Source: Trochalopteron elliotii
Taxonomy: Eukaryota > Chordata > Aves > Passeriformes > Leiothrichidae
Direction of reading: 5' to 3'
NCBI GenBank assembly: GCA_024734555.1
Contig: JANPWX010019201.1
Coordinates: forward strand, 294,888-358,887
Length of the DNA stretch: 64,000 bases
This document shows positions 1-13,480 of this stretch, one piece after another. A model generated the notes under the pieces. That model saw nothing but the letters and a program-made list of their open reading frames with translations, was not told the origin of the DNA and ran no database searches. Made by a program: the position numbers and the translations under genes. Within the stretch, counting starts at the first letter, position 1. Every line of letters begins with the position of its first letter.

Positions 1-3000
1 TATTTTTTACATTGTTATTTTGCAGGAATCGTAACTGTTGAAGCTGGTGTCTTGATTTTTCATTTACTGAATTGATTGCTTGTCTAGTGACATGTGTTGC
101 TAGTATCCTAGGATCAAAAATTCCAACATTATTTTAGACTGTGAAAAGCACAAATTCTTGGAATTCATAAAATCTTTGCTCTAGGTGTCCCAGGACTAAT
201 ATGCTTTAAGTAGAGCACTAAATACTTGTCCATTGCAGTGCCCAATTTCATTATACTATATTAGAACTCTCCATTAATTATGGTCTCCTCTCATTTTTGA
301 TCTCTCCCTGTTAAATGCAAAAAGATGGTAAGAAATTAGGGGGTAAGGAGAGAATGGAGACAGCTGGAGGGTGGTCAAATTAATGGAAATAGGATGAATG
401 TGGAACTGTTGTGTAAACCTGGTTAATGATAGACAGCCTGCATGGTGGCAAGTTTGCATGCAAAGGATTGGATCTTCTATGGCTTTCAAGAAGATAATAT
501 CCATGGAATGACAAAAATTTGTTTATCCTTGTGGAACTTTGATAGCACTTGGGATTCCTCTGGATTGCTTTGACATCAGGATCTTTTTTTGATAAAAGAG
601 CAGTTCTGAACTAAAGATCAGGAGGGGACAGTAATCCCTTCCATCTGTGTGGGCAAAATTATGATGTGCATTTAATACCTGAAGTCTATATTTTAATTCT
701 CATTTCTTTCTGTTAAGAGACAGATTGTTTGTTCTTTTCCAGTACCAGCACCCGTTGGTGGATTCCCCCTTTTCTGCTTTATCTTAATAGACAAATACTA
801 AAGGGAGAGATCAGAGAGCAAAGCCTCCTGCCATTGCCACAGTGTATAATACCAGACTTACCCTTCATCCAGTTTTCCAATCTCAGGTATTTTTGGTTTT
901 TGGTTAATATCGTGCAAGCAAAAAATTGTAAGTTGAAGTTTAAATTCTCAAATTTTACACATGCTTGCAAGGACCACAGGGCTGGGTTTTGAGCAGATTC
1001 CTCTGCACATCAAAATGTTGATGTTTGCCTGTAACTTGGCAAAGGTCACTGTCCTAGATGCTTGATTTTTTCTGCCTTATTCCACATGAGACTTGCCTCA
1101 AATTTTACTCCTTTGGGAAATAGACTGTGTGTGACTGAATAAACATTTAATGCCTAGAGGGCATGTAGAATAGCAGTAAACTGGTTGTCCCTCCTTAGAA
1201 ACAGATTGGGCAGGGAAAAGGACAAAAAAAAAAAAAAAGTATAAGAAAAGGACAAAAAAACCCCCAAAAGTATAAGAAGCAGTGCTAAAATGTCTCCAGA
1301 TTTTTTCCCAGCCTTCACCATTTTAATTTACAGGTCTTTTGAAAAAAAAAATTTTTTTGAGTTCAGCATCCATTTATTGTCCTATTCCTCTCTGAACCCA
1401 TGTAAAGGTAACATTTTCACATGACTTGTGGAAAGGACTTCTGCAGCTTAACTACACACTTCTGAAAAACTGGTTTTTAGGTTTGTTTTGAAAATGGCTT
1501 CTACTATTTCACTTAATATGTTAATATTAATAAATATTCCCAGTTTACCTTCTTTGTACTAGTCATGTTTTGGCATTGACTGTCATAATCACCTTTCATT
1601 CTTGGACACGCAGTCAGAAGTTTCTTTTCAGGTTGTTTTCCTCCTTTCTGAACTACAAGAAGGAGAAAACAGTAGAAATCATCTGTAGTTTCTAGAGTTT
1701 ATAAGCTATGGAAGTAATTTCTGTGTTATCAACATTCAGAGGCACAATTAGTCATAAATTACCTAACTGCAAGTAGTTATCCAACTCTGAAAACTGGGTA
1801 AAGAAAATAGTAATGAATTTACATCAGAGGTAGATTGAAGAATGCTACTCTCTTGGGTCTTTTTAAGTGAGGATGGCCTAAGATAATTTTGACCTTTCTG
1901 TTGGGATTCAAAAGGTAGGCAGTTCCCAACTCCTGATGTGTCTGTCAGTGTCCATTCACCTGGCTGCTGTCAACCATATTCATGCCCCTTGTTATCCTAA
2001 AGTTTGACAGTTCACAGCCTCTTGTCTCAGGCTCCCACCCAAAGCTCAGATTACATCTCAGTCTTTAGCTCGCCTGTCCAGCTACCTGGACCAGATGTGT
2101 TACACAACTCTTTCAACCTGTTGTTTCAAGTGAACAGCATTCTTGCTTAGCTTCTTGACCTCTTGCACAGAAGAGGCCGTACTTCAGTATAGTGGAGTCT
2201 CACTCATCCACCAATTTTTAACTTGTGTTGGTTGGGATTTATACCTTTCTGATCTGAGCTCATCTCTTATATGACAAATGCCAAAAAGACAGACAAACAC
2301 AATCACTTTTTCCCAACAAGAGCTTTCTTCAGCTGTAAATCCATTTTTGTAGAACTAAATATGCAGAGATGATGGGGATCATTATATTTGATCTTCCTCA
2401 GATTATGGTGGTTAAAAGCAAAATTTAAGAAAAAAATATTTATATAATTCTAACCTTTAGGGATAGCAAATTGTCAAGCTCACTTCTGTCACACATTTGC
2501 TTTGGAAAGAGAGATACCAACATATGTGCTCATTGTGAAGTTCGGTATTAGGTGTACTGTGTTCTTTAAATTTCCTCCTCATATTTTGGAACAAAAGCTG
2601 TTGTCACTGAAATTTCTAATAAAACATTTTCACACCATAAATTAAATCTTAAAAGCAAGTCTGATTGAAAATACAGCCATTTGCATGTTGTTGGGGTTTT
2701 TTTTAAATGTTGTTTAAGAACGTATGAAGCAAATTAGTTATTTCATTAACATCTGAATTTAGGCAGAATGAAGAGAGGACACCTGTCCATCCTGTATTTG
2801 GCAGTTAACATTAGACACATTAAGACTCAGAAAACCTGTACTTCACTTGACATTTCACCTGAATTTTGATGAGAAGTTTTACTGTCTTCTTTCTCCCCAA
2901 GACTGATGGTGTGATGGGATACTATTATGTTTTGTAGTAAGACTGTATACTGACTTTTCTATAGTGACTGCTGCTGTTTGGTTCTTCTCATCAGTGGTAA

Positions 3001-3304
3001 TGCATTATGCTTGCATTAGGTAGATTTTCACGCTCACTTAAATGTGGGCTTTGTAGTAGCGTCAGTGACTACCCTTTTCTCTTTTGTCTCTGTCTAGAAT
3101 ATACACTGCAAAAGAAGCTGATATACACTGAAAAGAAGACAGGATACCAGCCTGAACCTTCTTTCAATTTCCATTTCTTTCTCACTAAAACCACTTACTT
3201 GAAAAATTCTAACCCGCCCTCACAAACTTAAATATTCATTTTGAATAAAGACTGTGTAAGAAGATGGGAAGAGTACAATGGGTAACATTTTCCCCATTTG
3301 TAGC
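1..3304. other. Non-coding AT-rich DNA, no gene seen
   Basis: No reading frame here looks like protein-coding sequence, and no transposon family is recognisable. A short purine-rich tandem duplication lies at 1216-1276. At position 24 there is an AG after a T-rich tract with a short open stretch in one phase, but nothing else supports an exon. If the gene with the exon at 9237 extends leftwards, this is probably intron. Confidence 0.5.
1216..1276. repeat. Two-copy A-rich tandem duplication (about 30 bp)
   Basis: The pattern AAAAGGAC, an A run, then AGTATAAG occurs twice in direct succession, from 1216 and from 1246. The second copy carries a run of five Cs inside the A run. It looks like a local slippage duplication. 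Confidence 0.7.
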
Positions 3305-3420
3305 TTAAGCTACAAATTCTTTGGGGCAGGAATTGTTTCTCCTTTATGTTTTGCCTGCAACTGTGCTTGACTTTGTGCAATGGACAGTGAGAACAGTCTT
3401 TGCATATAAACATTATTGGC
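3305..3420 (+). mobile_element. Ancient MIR/CORE-SINE-like or old LINE-tail fragment
   Basis: The segment containing TTCTTTGGGGCAGGAATTG, followed by a TGTGCTTGACTTTGTGCAATGG-like tail, resembles the 'CTTTGGGGCAGGGACTGTCT...CAGCGCCTAGCACAATGGG' signature found in very old amniote SINE and LINE tails. The match is diverged and judged from memory. Too little remains to fix the family or the ends. Confidence 0.45.
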
Positions 3421-6400
3421 CTATAAAAACCTGTACTTCCTTAATTTTGTTAAGTGACAATTTTCTTGCATAGTCCAGAGCTATTTCTAAATAGTCAAGG
3501 CTGCAGGTAGCTAGCTCCTTTGCTATAAAATTCTCAGAATGCTTTGTCCCTGGTCATACCAACTAAACACATTTTTCCTAATTTATCAGTTTCTAAAACA
3601 TTGAGGTAATCTCTGAAAGTCTTACACTTCGTAATAATTTTCATGGCAGTTGTTGTTATGCCCATCCACTGTGGTTTCCAGTAGAAGCACTTTCTCTTCC
3701 GTCGCTGTCAATTTCAATGCTCTCTTTTCAATTTTCTTGTAGGAAGTCATGTCATTACCTCTTGCAGAGAATCTAGCCTTTTATTTAGAGCTTCACTCCC
3801 TTGGGCTATCTGCTGAGACCTACAGGGTAAAGTAATTGTTATTGAAGCGAAGGGGATAGAGTTAGGCCCCGTGTGTGGCACTGAGTCAGCTTTCGTTGGG
3901 GGAAAAAAAAAAGTTGTAACAAAACTGACCTGCTTTTTGGCACATTTAAATTGTGCATGCCATGCTTGAATGGAACTGAACAAAAAGTTTAGTGTTGAAA
4001 TGAGATACAAGGAGAATAGATCATTAAAGAAGTGCCAAACAGCTGCAAAAGTGCAATTTTGCTGAATATGGTTTCCCTTGAGGTTTTTTCCCCCATGCCA
4101 GAGAAGCTGCTGTATTTATATCCTTCACTGATGCCACTGGACATTTTGGACTATGGGTCAAGGCAGCCAGGATGGGTTTTCAAATGCTCAAATGTATGAG
4201 GGAAATTCATTGTAATAATTTCTTCTCCAAATATAGCTTTTTTAAAGATACATTAATTATCCTGAAATCTTGTTTCTGAAAACAAAAGGTAATTGATGTA
4301 TGTTTTGTTTTCTGGACTCATTTTAATGAATCTTACTTATGTCAGTTCAAAGCAAGGCAGTAATGACAGGCATACAGAACTCCACTCCATGGAGTTTTGC
4401 TTTCACACCATTAGTTTTTGCCTGAATTCCACTTCAGCCAAACTCTGTACCATAAATGAAATTCTCAGTCTTTTCAGATTCTCATGTAAGCAGTTTGTTA
4501 ATTTAATTAACCAGTGTTTATCTTTCATTCTTCTGAAGTTCATTCATTATTCCTTCTCTTGTTCTTTTTTATCTTCTTGTATATGTAGTCCTGGAGTCTT
4601 TGTATATGTAGTCATTGCTAGGTGCTAACACTGTGTTTAGTTGAAGAATTCCTGAAGGAAGAACCAAGCAGTCAAACAAGAATTTCAGCTTTTCTGTACA
4701 TCTTCGGTTTTTAAAGTATGGAGTGTAAAGTAGATGGACTTCTCACTCTGACTGCTCCATTTGATGTTACAAAGTCAATGCATATGTTGTCAGGCTGTTA
4801 GTTTTTTTGACACCTTTTAATAAGCATCATTTCAGCATAAGGTCTCCTTCCTTTAGATTTACTCCTTCCAAACATGAGATGCAGTTCTATGACAAGAGCA
4901 GACCAAATAAGTCCTGAGATAATGTAATAGCACTCATATAAAAATAAAGAAACTGATTTTTAGTGATTTGATATCTTATTTGTAACTTTAGAATAGTGTA
5001 AAACCAAATAATTCTTTTAAACTGTGCTCTCAATGGCCAAACACTAAGGACAAGCGAGACAACATGTAGAGTGTTTTAAGCAGGAATTTAAAAGGACTTT
5101 TTTATAATGTATGGTAAATAAATTAACACTTTGATGAGAGATCTGCTAATTTGCATATGCTGATCTGTGAATTTCTTGTTGCATGTTTCTACAATAACTT
5201 CAATGAGAACAGTTGAAGTTTGAATAACATTTGAATTTCATAAACTAATTTTTAAAAAAGATTGGGTTTCTTTTTTTTTACAAATTTCTTGAAGATTGTT
5301 ATTTGTCAGTATTAGCCATTTTTCACTTTAAATAAAGTACTCCTGCAGATTGAAGTCTTTCAGTCTTGTGGATTTACAGGCAGCAATACATGCAAATGTA
5401 GTTTTACGGCATCTATAGCACGATCCACCTGAAAATTACTGGTTATAAAAATGGTGTACCAAACTAGACAATGAATGGTTATTCAAAAATGCAGGGAATG
5501 TTAGAAAGAAATGGGTTTACGTGTTCCTTGGAGAACTGTCCTAAGCTTAAGTGTTCTCAGTCCTTTTAAAGATTAATATGGAGAAAGAAAGCGTGGCTTA
5601 GATGTTGCTCTTTTGCTGTGATGCTCACTGCTTTGTGGTTTCTAAACAGCATCAACTTAGTTAGTTTTATTTTTACTCTCAACTTTGGTTTCTCATCTTC
5701 ACCAACCTGTAACCAAAGCCAAAACTTTTTATGCATACCCTCATATTTCAGATGAGACATTTCTGAACAGGTCATAAAGGCCTTCTCCCACTCAAAATCT
5801 TTAGAGGCCATTTTTCTAATTGAATGAAGATCTAAAGTTTAAAATACCTAGTTCCCTTGTGATATGACTAACACCTGATTTTTTTTTAAAAAATTCTGAT
5901 TTTGCACTCAAAGACTCTTAAAGTTCTCTTAAAGTGCTCTGGGATTTTCTAGATAGGGATACCGTTTTAAATGCTCAATAGCTGTTAAAAAGAGATTGTT
6001 AGAAGTATTTAGGCTTAAAATAATCTGTACATTGAAAATTATATTTGAAAATAGAATTCAGGCACTCTTGCACATTTTCTTCCTAGTCCAACAACTTTAG
6101 CCTAAAAACATACTTCTTCCATGCCAACTGTAAGAATATATTTTTATCTGGTGAGTTGTAGTGAGTTATCTGGAATTCATGCATCTGAAGTTTTCATGGA
6201 ACTGCCTGTGTCTTGTCTTAGTGCTGGATCAGGGGTCTCCTCTCACAGACACTTTTGGATTAAAAAACCTACCATTTGCTTCTGTCATATCAGTAGTATG
6301 TGTTGCAGGATGTTGATGTCATAAATAATAGTGACATCCTCTATACATTAAAGTATTGTGTGGAGTGAAAAGAAAGAGATCACTGTAAAAGAAACCAGCA

Positions 6401-6532
6401 CCTGATTATTTCTTCTTTTTGCTTTTGGTTAATTTGTGGAGCAATTTGTGCGCTTAAGATTGACAATCCTAGGTAAATTTCAGCCACTGGATTTGTGTTG
6501 CATCTCTAGGATGTGACAATCCCTAGGATTGT
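3421..6532. other. Non-coding AT-rich DNA, nothing recognised
   Basis: I see no exon, RNA gene or recognisable transposon in this stretch. The open frames are short, lack splice context and show no domain-like content. Confidence 0.5.
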
Positions 6533-6640
6533 AATCGCTGAATTAGGTTGAGGTTGGAAGGGACCTCTGATGGTCCTTTGGTCCTTGCTCAAGCAGGGAG
6601 GAACACCTAGGGCCAGTGTTCTTCAGCTCCACTGTTTTGT
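6533..6640 (-). mobile_element. CR1 LINE 3'-end scrap
   Basis: The string GGTTGGAAGGGACCTCTG followed by a GCTCAAGCAGGG-like segment is the reverse complement of the conserved CR1 3' end, whose sense form ends '...GGTCCCTTCCAACC...'. Only about 100 bp remains. CR1 is the dominant LINE of birds and inserts mostly as 5'-truncated copies, so a short 3' piece is expected. Confidence 0.65.
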
Positions 6641-9236
6641 GGCCTCCTTGATTAGTCTTCTCCCCACTAACTTTCCTACAATACTCATCTGCCTAAAAAT
6701 GTTTTAGATTTTCGAAATTAGTTACAATAATATTGGGTCCTGTAAGGTTTGGGGATCACTACATCTTGCCTCTCTGAACAGAAGTAATTTTCTGATGTGT
6801 ATTCTTGAAACATTTTGTGTTTAACTGAAGACAAACTTTTATTGTTGTATGGTCTGTTCCTAATTTTAATGTCTCACTATTACCAGCACATTCAAAATGA
6901 GAAGTGCTTGCTTAAATGCAGACCATACAGAGGTGTATAAACGCCAAATTTTATGTTAAAAAAAATAATCAGGAGTTTTGCTGAAACATCTTATTCTTGT
7001 GTATATAACAATAATATATAATATATAACAACAATATATAATATAGTATATTGTTAAAAACTATATATGCATCTTACTTCTGTGTGCACTTTAAAACAAA
7101 AGAAACCATGTGTTAAGCAGGAGTGGAAAAAAATTCTGTAGAGCTAGATTTGCATTTTGGGAAATTCTTTCAACTGACTTGTTTGATCATAGAACAGTTT
7201 CCAGAGCTGCAGATGAAGTTCTGAACTCCTTTCCAGCAGCACATATTAATTAGATGACAGAAATTACCACTTGCAAGTGGCCAGGTTCTATACCCATTCC
7301 TTGTGTATCAGGCTTTCCAGTAAGTGCAACTTTTGTGTTATTGACGACAGATCCGTCATCCAATCTGTGACTGACATAAGTTTCTTAAAATCATTTGTGC
7401 CTTCAAGTGGCACATCATAAAGACCCAATATGTTTGCCCTTCTCCAGATGTCATTTAGAATAAGTGTTTTTCATGCTCATGCCACCCCTGGAAGACCTAG
7501 AAATAATGTTTGTCCCAACCTGTTCCTAAGCAAGAGAGACCTAATCTAATCCTGACTCTTTGCTAGGGAGTTGGGATTTCCTGAAGGGATTTTGTACATA
7601 TGGATGCATAAATGCCACCTTCCACATTTGTAAGAAAACACTAGTAACTACAAAACTACTTTCTTCTGGACTGAAAAGTTTGTGAATACATTTTTCCTAG
7701 ATTTAAAATCTTCAAATTCATTAAAATGAGAGAACAAATTAAATATCTCAGTAGGTCAGGAAGGAATCCAAAAATGCAGTTTCAGATAACTGCATGGACT
7801 TAGAGTGCCTGTGGAGATGTAGGATGAAGCTGTGTAGTTAGTGGCTTCACTAGCTTTGTAGTAGCAGAGGTAAAGGGAAAAAGTTAAGGAAATATCTCTT
7901 TACATTCCAGTTCAGTGAAACCTTTAAATATCATGTGTGAAGTAGTTAAAGAAACAGGTGATATTTTTTGTGTGAGATTTGAGACACAGCTTGTTATGCA
8001 ATGGTATAATCCTTGTTTATGGGTCACAGGCCCAGGTAATAGTCCTATTTTAAGTCTCATTTTTAACATGTGGGCTGTTGCCATTTGAAGACTTTCAGGC
8101 AGTATTATGTGGAGTATGAGATATATCCCCATTCCAGTTTGGTATTGTTTCTAAATAGATGCAGCATTTTAGTCATGTTGAATGTGAAATCAAAAAAATT
8201 AAAAGCAGGATTAGGGCTGACAGTGGCAGGCTTACAGAGCTGTGTGAGTACACTACTAGGCTTAGCACCATAGTATTTTAAACATTTTGGATATTTTTTC
8301 TGGTAAGAAAAGATATGTTGGTGTTGACTTTCCATGGCAGTTTTCTGAACATCACAATAAAACGTGATTGATTTCAGTGATGTTACCTTGATTCTGAAAA
8401 GCAGCAGTGTGTTTGAGAGCAAAGAAAGGAAGACAGTTAAACCCTTAGTGAATGCCTGTTCATGGTGCTAAGTTTATAAGTCTGTACTGCAGACATATTC
8501 AGAATGCCAATTATCTGTAATATGTTCTTACAGTTGCAACATGCTACAGCTCATTTCAAAGGGGAAAACTATAACTTGCAAGAAGTGATTAACCTGTTGT
8601 AAAGAAGACCAATAATCTCAAAAGTTAGACTATTTAGGATATGTATAAAGATACCACTAATGTCAAATCATTTGTTCTCTCTTGTGCTGCTAACTTTATT
8701 ATCAGTCTGATCGATATTACACAACTGGGACATTCTTGCACTATATACATGAAAACAATTATATTTTCCCAGCTATACTGTAATCAGATTATTTATTTGC
8801 AGAGATTTGTAGCTTTACCGTATTTCTTTTGTTTCTGACAAATTAATTTTCTTAATATGAAGTGGGAGGACTCATTTTGAAAGTATGAAAATTCACCTAA
8901 AATTGTGTAGTGATTTTTTATGAACATAAATTGAATGTGCACTGAGTTTTGTTAATAACATAAAAAATATGTTTCAAACTGCATGTTTGAAAACAAGTCA
9001 CTTTGTAATTGGGGCGCACAGTCATTTTCCTTGAAGCTATCAATATTTCAGATTTTTGAAGAAGTACAAAATTTTATGTTAGACTTTTGGTTACATCCTT
9101 ACAACCTAAGTGCCTGGTTTACTACCTTTGTTTGATTTTTCCAATTAATAAAAATTATATCTTTTGTAATGATGTGTGCTACTTGGCATTTAAGTATAGC
9201 TTGTCTGGCACTGATGATTTACTTTACTTTTTAAAG
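6641..9236. other. Non-coding AT-rich DNA upstream of the coiled-coil exon
   Basis: No exon or transposon is recognisable. An imperfect 20-bp tandem AT repeat lies at 7003-7042. The last 40 bases before 9237 form a pyrimidine-rich splice-acceptor tract. The stretch is probably intronic if the gene extends upstream. Confidence 0.5.
7003..7042. repeat. 20-bp AT-rich tandem duplication
   Basis: A 20-bp unit beginning ATATAACA is repeated once with a single T/C difference inside the unit. More AT-alternating sequence follows to about 7055. Confidence 0.7.
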
Positions 9237-9387
9237 GGTGTGATTCAAAGTTTCATGGAAGTCTACCAACTTGCAGTTTCCAGAGTTGAAATATTAGTGA
9301 GAGAAACAAAATCTCTTCAGCTTCACATTGCAGCCCTAAAGTCCAGACTCCAAACAGCTAGTCTTCATGAAAGTGACCTTACAAATG
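9237..9387 (+). CDS. Internal exon of an unidentified coiled-coil protein
   Basis: The 151-nt exon is bounded by a pyrimidine-rich acceptor ending TTTTTAAAG and a consensus donor GTAAGT at 9388. It starts in phase 0 and ends in phase 1. The open frame gives about 50 residues beginning GVIQSFMEVYQLAVSRVE. Exon residues V17, L20, T24, L27, I31, L34 and L38 follow 3-4 heptad spacing, so this is a coiled coil rich in R, E, K and Q. It is amphipathic with no membrane segment. The frame stays open upstream of the acceptor and through the donor, but the composition becomes low-complexity there, which fits an exon limited to these bounds. I do not recognise the gene. It is probably spliced to the candidate terminal exon at 32064, possibly with unseen exons between. 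A chance ORF is unlikely given the matched splice sites and the heptad pattern. Confidence 0.72.
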
Positions 9388-12300
9388 GTAAGTCTGCTTT
9401 TCAAATAATTTTTGTCATTTCAATGTTGATTCTTACCCAGCATCTCCCTTCATGCTGTATAGTTTCTGTAGGGAAATACAATATTTTTCCATAAACATAA
9501 TAGAGCAATAAAACCAGTGTCAACAGAAACTTGTTATGAAGAGAAAAGGAATGGTAAAAGTTAACACAAGGTTTATTTTTTACTACTGTATCTTCTACAA
9601 GGACCTCTTCATTGCTGCTGGAAAAGTATACATTGTGAATTTTTTAGTTTTACCAGTACAGTAAATAGTTGAAGTTTAGACTTGAAGAATTTTACATCTA
9701 GAGATGTTGTATGTTAAACCAGAATGTTATTAGCTTCGTGTAAACTATGTTTTTAGGAGATCTGAACTATTTTTAGACAATTGTGGTTATGAATAATACT
9801 TCTCAGTAAACTTAAAAGGTTAAAATTAAATTTCAAGAATAATTTCTGAAAATAAAAATATTGTTGCCCACTAAGGTACTTGGATTTGTTTAGAGCAATG
9901 AGGTGAGTCTTCAGATTTGAGATTTCTCTCTAGGGGAATTACTAAATGAAGATTTATTTGTGTCATACAGGCAGGAGGCCAGACACATAAACTGTCATAA
10001 ATATGTAGCAAGTATCTCTAGGATGAGACTGTGTAGGATGTGCAACTCACATACACTCAGTGTATTTCTTCCCCATCTCTTCTTACTTTTCCACAGAGGG
10101 TAAAGGAGAAAGCTTTGAAGTTTGTTTTATTGGTGGTAGATGTTGTTGTTGTCGTCTTCTCTTCCTACTGTCTTTTCTTTTAGTCTTGTGTGGTAAATGA
10201 CCACAAAGAAAATGAATATTGTTTGTCTTTCTTTTTGAAACAGAAGATCTATAAGAAGAGAGCTGTCCCAATGAAAATGACATAAACACACTAGTAAATA
10301 TATATTCAAAGGCTGTGACTATGGCTTTGGCTTTGGTTTTTTTCAAGAGAATTACAATGATTTCTTATCCTGCATCAAACAGCACCGTGGGAAATTAGTG
10401 TGAATACAAACTATATTAATCAGTGCTAAATTTCAGTTTTAACATCTTGAGGTTACAACTGTTGAATGAAAAGTTCATTTTATTCATGATTACACAACTT
10501 CTCTAAGAAATGAGATGACTTCACTGAAATTGCTTTTTTCCTCCTCCACCCAGACTCTTTTGATGTCTTCTCCTAGGTTTATGTATGTCCTAGTAAGCCT
10601 GTGCCCAGTGTAATTGGACTACTTCTTTGCCTGTTACGATTGTTTTTGTTGTTGAAATCAAGACAACCACTTACTTACTAAAGATTGGGAAGTCTGCCAA
10701 ACTTGCAGCAAGGTTTGCTTTCATTTGGATTGAGAGAGCTTTTAACAAAGATTATGCTAGTCCTGTCTGTGAAGGGCTATGCAGTGGCCTGATACATTAC
10801 AGTGAAAACCAGTTCTCCAATGTTTGTGATTAAATGCCATGTTTTAAAATTAGTTTATATCTGCATGCAGTGTCACTGTAAAGTTGATACTATTTACATG
10901 TGGTGGGATCACTTAGCCCTCAGGGGAGGACAGTAGTTCTTCCTTTAGATGCGCTTTAATTTGAATCTGGGCCTAAGCATTAATATAAAATGGTTAAAAA
11001 TTTTAATGTTAAAGTGAAAACAGTCAGAATGAGAATCTCAATTTGCAATGAAAAAGTGATTATGGTATATTTTGTAGTATTTAGGTTTTCTGTAAATTTG
11101 TCCCTAACATTTGTGAAAGTTGTATTAAGCATGAATTCTAATAACTTCAGGCATCACAGCTTTGCAATGTGACTTAGATTTTAGGGTTCTAGTTGATACT
11201 GTTTTTGGTTTGATTTTGAGGGAAAAGTTCTGCACTGAATTGCTTTCTCTAGCAAAAAAAGTAGAACGGATTATTTTACTTATTTTAAATGAAAGGGAGC
11301 AATGACTTTTGGGGTGCATATTTGGTTTCAAAATTAGACAAGCTTTGTTAGTTTTAATTCACTGTTTTCAATCATATATCCATTGGAGACAAAATTTTAC
11401 ATGGCAGTGACAAACACAGCACTTGGATTGTATTGGCTACAGGCCTTCATATGACATATGTTTGTGCTTCCTGAACAGTAGCTACTGCTCAATGCTGAAA
11501 TGCATTTCTGAAGTCTTCCAGTTGTGTATCATGTGTGGACTCTTACCTTATAAAATTGGGTTTTGTCTCACAATGTTGTGGCTCTTTCTTCGTGTTTTTT
11601 ATGCTAGCTGCTTAAGGATCTTGCCCTGCCAACAGCCCATTGCATGCAAGTTTGGGCTCTTCATCAGTATTGATAGTTTCCTTGTTTAGATGGTATTACT
11701 TTCCTAATTGACCTGTTTCTACTGAAATTTCCTATGTCACCTTTTTTTCTATTCACATCACTTCTCGCTTCTGGTGCTTTGGGTTTTGCTAATAATTGTA
11801 AAAAGAAAACTCACGTCATGAGGCAAAATTGGTGATTCTAACTCCTCATCTTTTATCTCAGACTCTGAATTGTCATCTCCACACTCCAGTCTGTTTCTAG
11901 TCTAAGCACTTCCCTTCTAGTCAATAGAGTTTAGAATCTGAGATTGCTGATGCCAACAGAGAAAAACAGGAAGGGATATAATTGTGGTGGACAGAGGTGA
12001 GATGAACATTGGAAACACTGCTTATAGAGAAGAGGATTATGTGGGAAGATGTGAAGTCAGTGGCAGAATGTCTCTGTAGTCTTCATTAGTGCCAAGCTAT
12101 CTATCTGTTGTACTGGTCTCTGATTCTTACTCTGTGGAGAGAAAGGCCCTGTGCATTTTTAATTCTTGCAACTCTTTAAAAATTCAGTATGGCGGAAAAA
12201 TATCTTAGGTTTTCTACCTGTCTTCTTTTCTTCTTCTTTCCTTCTTTCTGCTCCCCCTCCCTCCCCCTTCTCTCCTCCCCCCCCCCAAATTGTTCTCTGT

Positions 12301-12959
12301 TCTGTATCTCTTTTCTGTTGGCTGGGAGGGTTCCTGGTTGGCTGGTTTCAGTATTTTTAAGTTCTTCTGGATTTTTTTTCCTTTGCCAACTGCTTCTGAA
12401 ATTTCCCTTACATTTCTAAAATATCCTATGAATTTGTTTTCTTCTTCTGTTAGGAAATTATTAACATTTCATAAGAAGCCTTCCTGCCTATTCCTTGTTC
12501 AGCAACATTCAGTATTACAAACATCATGAACTGGACTGTGTTAAATTCTGCTGCTTTTATTAATTTTTATTCTTCTTCAGATACATTAGTTTATTATTAT
12601 GCTTACACATTCATTCAGAGTTGCAGTAATAAGCAGACCTTGAACTGAGAGCTTAGAAGTGCTGTATTGTGCAGTGGTATAGTCATAAGCAGTTTCTTTG
12701 TGGGTGCTGCAGGGCAATGTGTCATCATATTTAGTCACATGGCAAGTATGTGAACCCATGGTATCCAAGGAGTTTTTGCTGCAAGTGCAGCGTTGCAGGG
12801 TATGGATGCAGTGACACTGTTTTCCAGTGTGACCAGACGCATAGGTGGAATAGTGAGCAGAATTCAGTTCATTATAGAATATTTTCAGGAAGTCTTCTTG
12901 TAGCTTCCAGCCCTAAGATTTTATACCTGATGTCAGTACTGCTGTCAGAAGTTTGAGAA
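9388..12959 (+). other. Putative intron, first part
   Basis: AT-rich sequence after the GTAAGT donor, with no convincing exon. A polypyrimidine block lies at 12220-12287. Several short frames here, for example around 10.6 and 11.4 kb, have no splice support or domain content. Confidence 0.45.
12220..12287. repeat. Polypyrimidine tract (about 68 bp of C/T)
   Basis: An almost pure C/T tract moves from CTT-rich to C-rich and ends in a run of ten Cs. Long homopurine-homopyrimidine mirror-like tracts can form triplex DNA. The serine/proline-rich frames read through it are artefacts of composition. Confidence 0.85.
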
Positions 12960-13480
12960 TCTAAAATAATCTGGTCTCAGTTCTGGCAAACAAAAGAAGC
13001 TGCAGCGGTTTCCTTCTGGAGGGCTGTTACTGGCAGGCTGCTTACCCCAGACCAACTGCAATAGTTTATGTGGGTCCCTCAGATCTGGTAGCTGGAAGCG
13101 TGGGTGAGGCTTTGGAATGAAGAGCGGGCTTCTGCCGTGGGTTTGAAAGGTGTTTATTGTTGCAGCTCCACGTGCAAAAGGCACGGCTGGGCCTGTCCTT
13201 CTCCCTTATGTACCCCAGGACACAGCCTGAGGCAGCAGGAGAATTCGGGCCAGTGGATGGGAAGGGGTTGGGAGGTTCTAGAGTGGACTACTTAGCAGGG
13301 CAGTTGAAGAGGGCAGGTGCTTGAGCACATGGCCAAATGGGAGATGATCTCTCTTCAAATTTCCAGGGTGACTGACAAGGGGCTCCCCTCTGGGAGATAC
13401 CAAGGGGATCAGGGGATGGGTAAGAGGATTTGGGAAGGGACATACCAAGTACAAAATAAATAAATTACATATAAAACTTT
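12960..13480 (-). mobile_element. Probable degenerate endogenous-retrovirus LTR
   Basis: This GC-richer island in AT-rich DNA has retroviral LTR promoter architecture when read on the minus strand. A TATA-like TACATAAG (13205-13212) is followed about 50 bp downstream by AATAAA (13153-13158), then a GC-rich U5-like segment. That spacing fits a U3/R/U5 arrangement with a short R. No coding remnant, primer-binding site or target-site duplication was identified, so it would be a solo LTR. The family is not recognised and the ends are approximate. It could instead be an unrelated GC-rich regulatory element. Confidence 0.45.

Noticed and set aside
24..75. Possible exon after TTTTGCAG near the window start
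   Set aside because: Only one phase is open, for about 16 codons. No donor is present and the residues show no recognisable pattern.
12166..12529. Serine/proline/phenylalanine-rich frames
   Set aside because: They are produced by the polypyrimidine tract and lack splice sites or domains.
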